A stretch of DNA of 64,000 bases from contig CM072160.1 of NCBI GenBank assembly GCA_036850595.1, positions 5,969,773-6,033,772 on the forward strand, in the 5' to 3' direction. Below are positions 59,801 to 64,000 of this stretch, in pieces. Made by a program: the position numbers and the translations under genes. Below the pieces are notes generated by a model. The model worked only from the letters and a program-made list of their open reading frames with translations. It was not told the DNA's origin and did not search any database. The stretch comes from Rhyacichthys aspro (lineage: Eukaryota; Chordata; Actinopteri; Gobiiformes; Rhyacichthyidae). Positions within the stretch are counted from its first letter, which is position 1. Each line of letters starts with the position of its first letter.

Positions 59801-61248
59801 GCCCCACAGTGAGATGGTCCTTCACATCAAATCACCGTTACCTAAAAGGTTAAAATCAACTTCAAACAAAACTCAATCTAAGTTTGTAAAGCAATGTCGT
59901 GTGATTACAGCGGCAGCCATTTCCAATTTTGGTCCACAGGGGGTGGAACAATCAGGTTCATCCACTGACCTTGTGACAACCTCTACACAACCTGGCCCTT
60001 CAAAGAGCGGGGCAGTGGTCCATCGAGAGCTCTGTGGGTCGACAAGTATCAAATGAATATCTGAGTTAATATCCAAGAGCAGCATATGTCTAATGAAATA
60101 TCTCGGTCAAATATCACAAATTACAAAGAATCATGTAGGCCAGCACACATAGACCTCGAGCACAAGCATTAAAATACACCTCCACCTCGTTATAAGCTGC
60201 GCTCCATCTTGATGTGATTAATCAGTGTGACTGGATAGCCGGTGTGCGGTTGGGTTTGGAGCGGCAAAGGGAAGGGCCTTTTTGGGGGGACGGATCCTAA
60301 TAGCCTCTGGCAGGGCGGCTATTAGAAACAGGTGCTGAGGCTGAGGTCAGCTGGGGAAGCAGTGCTCAACAGCTTCGTCGAAAAGTCCGTAGACTGCATG
60401 TAGCTGGACTGGCCCACGGAAATTACAGTGGTAATCCATGAAGTACATGTTTGTTTTTATTTAGGTAATGTCTCTGTTGCTATGAAAACATTTAGTGCCA
60501 TTTGCAAAGACCACCTGACGTCAGTGTCCCGAACTTACACAAAGAATTGACCAGGACTATAGACCTGCATTCATTTAACCTGCCCAACCATGATGGCAAA
60601 TTGAATTTTCAGAAAAGCTAGTTTTAATTATTGTATTCTTTATGTTTTTAAATTAATTTATGATTGTATAAAACCATCAACTTCTATTCTGTTTAAACCC
60701 TTTTTTGTTGATTTAATCTCTTTTGTTGCACAAAATCAAGGCGCCCATTGTATCAGCGGTGGTACCACTCATCATCGTTTAAGAATCACTTTTTATTGGT
60801 TTTATATATTACATTGCAATCTTTGTTAAGACATGTGTTTTGGGGGTGTAAATATATTTAGGTGTTATTATGATGCTCAGCACAATATATTATTCAATTT
60901 TTTTTTTTAAATTGCTGACTTCTTGAATTAAATAAATTGTACATGAGTTGATTTGTTGTTCTAAATACTTTTGTGAAGGATACAGGTGTATAAAGAGGAT
61001 CTTCACGCTCCTGTTCTCACTTGCTCAGCCAGCACTTTTACTCTCAAACCACTGTTCGCACATGATTTGCTAACAATAGCCATATGCTATTGGAATGGCA
61101 CGTTAAAACATATGCTTAAAATTTATTGAGGCAATATATCTCTTTTATCATCCTTCCACTTTTTCCTGTTCACTGGTAATAATTTAACAACTGTTTCATC
61201 CCTTTTTTTACAGGTGCCCTTCCTTATCTGAGGCCTGAGATCACCTGA
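41835..61248 (+). CDS. pax3: pax3, paired-box/homeobox transcription factor, complete
   Basis: Nuclear transcription factor for neural crest, dorsal neural tube and muscle progenitors. Nine exons: 41835-41919, 42400-42635, 43377-43503 (or from 43374), 43719-43862, 55206-55405, 56243-56408, 56697-56911, 59008-59287, 61214-61248. All are GT-AG and sum to 1488 nt, 495 aa (496 with the extra Gln). Order: paired domain from about residue 34 to 160, acidic linker, octapeptide HSIEGILG at 188-195, paired-type homeodomain at 219-278 (WFSNRR, Ser at homeodomain position 50), Ser/Pro-rich transactivation region, and the C-terminus YQYGQYGQS followed by ALPYLRPEIT. Pax7 is the nearest relative, but exon 8 (VMGLLNPGGVPHQPQ) and the flanking sgpp2/farsb identify pax3. 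Teleosts have pax3a and pax3b; the linker and octapeptide differ from the usual form, which may point to 3b, but this is unresolved. Confidence 0.97.
41920..43373. other. pax3 introns 1 and 2 (41920-42399, 42636-43373)
   Basis: Short AT-rich introns around exon 2. Nothing beyond the splice signals was recognised, except the tandem acceptor at the end of intron 2. Confidence 0.6.
42400..43862 (+). other. pax3: paired-domain exons 2-4 of pax3
   Basis: Exon 2 (236 nt, the same length as in human) encodes the N-terminal PAI subdomain with [20 protein letters not shown]. Exon 3 encodes TPDVEKRIEEYKRENP and WEIRDKLL of the RED subdomain. Exon 4 finishes the domain (SRIMRCKFG) and carries a run of about 20 mostly acidic residues and the Groucho-recruiting-type octapeptide. 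No paired-domain residue looks disrupted. Confidence 0.95.
45230..45680. promoter_or_regulatory. intronic CpG-rich block in pax3 intron 4
   Basis: Dense CpG with GCGCGC words in AT-rich surroundings, about 1.4-1.8 kb after exon 4. It could be an internal promoter, an enhancer or an exon of a non-coding RNA. Overlapping open frames on both strands reflect low stop-codon density in GC-rich DNA. Confidence 0.35.
45811..45834. repeat. poly(A) tract
   Basis: About 24 bases, all A except one G. Nothing next to it identifies a retroelement. Confidence 0.85.
47270..47800. promoter_or_regulatory. candidate enhancer block in pax3 intron 4
   Basis: Non-coding DNA surrounding a CA-repeat tract, rich in TAAT/ATTA cores (for example AATTAGGTTTATTGAG near 47633). 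The appearance is that of a vertebrate conserved element. No alignment was possible. Confidence 0.28.
47468..47502. repeat. imperfect (CA)n microsatellite
   Basis: CA dinucleotides interrupted by two CATA units. Confidence 0.9.
48030..49060. promoter_or_regulatory. candidate enhancer block in pax3 intron 4 with PBX-PREP site
   Basis: A long repeat-free stretch. It includes AATAGCTATTGGCTATTAGC (near 48130) and, at 49026-49042, two CAGCTG E-boxes around an exact TGATTGACAG site on the minus strand (49029-49038). Pbx/Meis-class factors are known regulators of mouse Pax3 neural-crest enhancers. Enhancer function here is inferred. Confidence 0.35.
50200..51400. promoter_or_regulatory. candidate regulatory block in pax3 intron 4
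   Basis: Mixed-composition, non-repetitive DNA with GC-rich parts (50700-50960) and few stops, but no coding signal matching any known family. Listed as possible regulatory DNA only. Confidence 0.22.
55137..55165. repeat. poly(A) tract upstream of pax3 exon 5
   Basis: An A-rich run with two G interruptions, about 40 bp before the exon 5 acceptor; the pyrimidine tract of the acceptor lies between. Confidence 0.9.
55206..56408 (+). other. pax3: homeodomain exons 5-6 of pax3
   Basis: Exon 5 (200 nt) covers helices 1-2 and ends at RVQ; exon 6 (166 nt, as in human) starts with VWFSNRRARWRK, the recognition helix. The split before VWF is the conserved Pax3/7 intron position. Intron 5 (55406-56242) shows nothing recognisable beyond AT-rich DNA. 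Confidence 0.95.
56912..59007. other. pax3 intron 7
   Basis: A 2.1 kb intron. The part 57580-58620 is repeat-free and of higher complexity than the ends and may hold an enhancer. No exon was recognised. Confidence 0.45.
59288..61213. other. pax3 intron 8
   Basis: A 1.9 kb intron with A-rich runs (59471-59480, 59579-59598). The first 44 nt stay open in the pax3 frame (see findings). The block 60170-60430 is GC-richer and non-coding. Confidence 0.5.
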
Positions 61249-62695
61249 TTACAAGCTTTGGACTTCACAGTGGGACATGCCTTTGTGTGTACAGAGATGG
61301 AAGTCATTATCTGGACCAAAAGTTGCAACCAATTACTGGGACACATGGCCAACTGCGGGACATTACAATGTGTGTTTTCCTGATGGACAAAAGAATAAAG
61401 GAATATAAAACCAAGAACACTTGTGAATTGAAAAACGGTAAACAACAAGAGAAATGTGGAGCTCCAGCCATGGGTCAAGTCCGTAGGCTACAGCCAGTGA
61501 CCAAACACGAACCGTGTGACTGCTGTCGAGTTTAAAGCAGCATGTTTACACACAGCATCGAGGACCACATCTTGAATTCCATGTATTTCCAAATGAATCC
61601 CCAATTTATATTCTTATAAGGGGATAAGAAAAGGGCTTTGTTGATTTTATTAGAATTATTATGAAGACAGATTCCAGAGATGAAAAACAAATCTGGTTTT
61701 ATTGTACGAGAAACTCTAATGTACACCACAGCTGTAGCACTGAGAAAGTTCATTGAAACATTCCTCGTGCCTCCTCCCCCTCTGTCCCGCTCCGCTCGGG
61801 CCTTTTCTGCCTCACTCCTTGTGTTTCATTGATGTTCAGGACGCTGAGGCAAGAGAGCGCAGCCTTTTGTAGTTTTAGAGAGGACTCACAGAGGTCAGGG
61901 GTGACTTTGGGGAAAGTGACAGATGAGAAAGCCGTAGAGGAGGGCGGCAGAGAAGTGGCTTTAAAGAGGGATAGGCAAGATCGATCACAGGGTGAAAATC
62001 CTTTAAAGACCCTCTCGCAGTGAGAAAAAGCTGCCGGGTCACAAGTCACGACACAGAGACACTCGAGAAAGCAAGAGAGTTTGAACTAAAGATGGAGGAT
62101 CCCCCAGCTGACCAGAAGTGCAATAATATAATATCACGTATTTTAAAGACCACATTTGAACAATTAAAAGCAACTGTGCCTCCTGAAGTCTTATCAAACA
62201 TTTTCATGCTCTGGATAAACGCATGTGCCTTTGGAGACTGTTGGGCCCAAATACGCCACATTCTTTTCATATCATCATGTCATTAACGAGAATGGAAAAT
62301 AAATCAAGGGAATGTCAATGTAAATGACAATTTTAAGGAATTACAAAGCCAAATTGTGTTATTGTCATTGTTTCTCGGGACCTTTTTATTTCCACTTTGT
62401 TACAGCGAAAACATTCAGTGCATTCCAGACATATTTATTATTCCAAATATACAGTCAACAGTGTAATTACCTTTCCACTTCATAAAACAATGCTTAATCT
62501 ATCATAATTTAGAATAACAGGCCACAGTCATAAAAGCCGTCTGTTGTTTGAGATACTTGTCTATAAAGACCCAATACTTTCATCCATTTGATATATTTTT
62601 TTGTATTATCTGACAAAGCAATATGACATTATGTCATGTGTACAAGCGCATTATCATTACTATTTATAACAAAATAAAAAATCTGCAAATAACTG
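61249..62695 (+). other. pax3: probable pax3 3' UTR
   Basis: AATAAA hexamers lie at 61394-61399, 62298-62303 and 62673-62678. The last is followed by a GT/T-rich stretch of the kind that supports cleavage, so the main 3' end is placed near 62695. The earlier signals could give shorter transcripts. Confidence 0.45.
62673..62678 (+). terminator. pax3: likely pax3 polyadenylation signal
   Basis: AATAAA inside an A-rich run, followed within 20-40 nt by GGTGTTTG and TTTTGTCT, which resemble downstream cleavage elements. Confidence 0.45.
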
Positions 62696-64000
62696 GTGTT
62701 TGATTCAATTTTGTCTATCTTTTGGGCACAACTAAACTGATTCTTTGTATTTATTTTTGGCCCATTTTTAGCCAAACGGACACTGACTGTGAATCACTCT
62801 GGAGACAATGCAGATGCACTTGGAGACAAATATGTACTTTTGAAAGTGCTCATGTGAACCCTCCAACCAAAATAGGACCAGCCAAATGTGGATCACCAGA
62901 CATTAGATTTGACACTGAACACAACAGGCTTTTCTCGCGGATGGCTGTAAATGCCCAGACATGTGTATTAGTGTGTATTAATACCCTTGCTGGCCTCGCT
63001 ACTGTAACAAACTGACTTTTGTTTAACAACCTCTCGAAACAAGCCTTGGAGCATTTTAGACAAACAGGACAGCCAAGGCCTCCAAAAACCTCCTCAGCCC
63101 TGCTCAGACACACAGGGCCCCCTCTGTGTGTGTTTGTGTGTTGCATGCATTCATACATTATGTCCATGTTCACATATCGTGTTGTTTCTGTGTGTGTGTT
63201 CATGCAGCCTGCGGGTATTAAGCCTAATTATAACATTCTTCTGATTAATCGTGTCTGCTGCCAGTCTCTGAGGAGGGGCACACGAGCCGAGAGTGGCTGG
63301 TGCAGCGGGACCACACGCTATAAATAAAGTAGAGTCAATAACAGCGTTTAGGATCACTCATAGTCTTGTCAGCTCTGTTTGCCAAGCCTGAATAATTCAG
63401 CCAATGAGACGACACTTTGGAAAACTCCAGGCAGTGGGGTTTTAATCACCTGAGGTTGTGCGGATACACAGATGAGTGCACGTTGCATGTGCACTACATG
63501 TGGCGGCACACTGTTTGCTTTCTTAATCAGTCCACACCGCTAAAGATGAAGACAAATCACACCTGCGAAAAATGCCTAAGCTAAAGCATTACTTGTATTA
63601 ATGGAGCCTCCCCTGCACTGAAAAGCCTATTATTTCTTTAATACACCCCAGAGTGTAGTTAAATCTAACTATTTCAGCTGTATTTCATTCTGTCACATAA
63701 TGATACATTTTAGATTATTGCCTTCCAGGAAAGTGCCAATGCTCTATTTGAAATAATCCAAAATCAAATATTTAATCCAATCTATTAATCTTTAATGAAA
63801 ACACACTGTTTTGAAATGTAGATCTGATATTTTAAGCCTTAATTCCAGCTCACAGCTCCATCTAGTTATACAGTGAATTGATGGATACTACTTTCTGTGC
63901 CATATTTTTAGTTGATCTCTTTGGCACACAACCAAGCTGTTATTTTATATGGTCTAATAATATTTTATGATATTTGTTGTAGAATATAAACATATTCATT
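62696..64000. other. pax3 downstream flank
   Basis: No gene was recognised. The part 63040-63500 is somewhat GC-richer and repeat-poor and may be regulatory; the remainder is AT-rich. Confidence 0.4.

Noticed and set aside
1..64000. CRISPR arrays, operons, phage, insertion sequences, rRNA, tRNA
   Set aside because: The window is vertebrate nuclear DNA; no regularly spaced repeats, cloverleaf or rRNA-like sequence was seen.

Overview
The window is nuclear genomic DNA of a ray-finned (teleost) fish. The genes are split by GT-AG introns, the proteins are vertebrate orthologues, introns are short, and CA/TG and AT microsatellites are scattered through an AT-rich background. No prokaryotic, organellar or viral block was seen. 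The species cannot be named from the sequence alone.

Layout, left to right: (1) the 5' half of acsl3 (long-chain acyl-CoA synthetase 3) on the minus strand, running off the left edge. Four coding exons lie between 1 and 6138, with a likely non-coding first exon and CpG-rich promoter near 9.67-9.95 kb. (2) A complete 17-exon farsb (phenylalanyl-tRNA synthetase beta, 589 aa) on the plus strand, 12022-21470. (3) An intronless, uninterrupted eef1b2-like gene (214 aa) 440 bp downstream, 21912-22556; it looks like a retrogene with a displaced start codon. (4) A complete five-exon sgpp2 (sphingosine-1-phosphate phosphatase 2, 401 aa) on the minus strand, 23407-32442. (5) A single-exon gene for a membrane RING-finger protein (261 aa), 34163-34948. 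(6) A complete nine-exon pax3 (495/496 aa), 41835-61248, with an 11.3 kb intron 4 and a likely 1.4 kb 3' UTR.

The order and orientation pax3 - sgpp2 - farsb - acsl3 match human 2q36, so this is an ancient syntenic block; MOGAT1, which lies between FARSB and ACSL3 in human, is not seen. The bystander genes do unrelated jobs: lipid activation, tRNA charging and sphingolipid dephosphorylation. The likeliest reason they stay together is that their introns hold long-range control elements of the developmental regulator pax3. Several non-coding stretches in farsb intron 16, sgpp2 introns 2-3, the pax3 upstream region and pax3 introns 4 and 7 look unusually non-random, but conservation could not be tested here.

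All exon limits were placed by hand from splice signals, reading phase and remembered family sequence. The three complete multi-exon genes (farsb, sgpp2, pax3) close in frame across every junction. Items that stand out are the eef1b2 retrogene, a near-perfect 72-nt hairpin in farsb intron 16, tandem acceptors and a read-through terminus in pax3, and an exact PBX-PREP type site between two E-boxes in pax3 intron 4.
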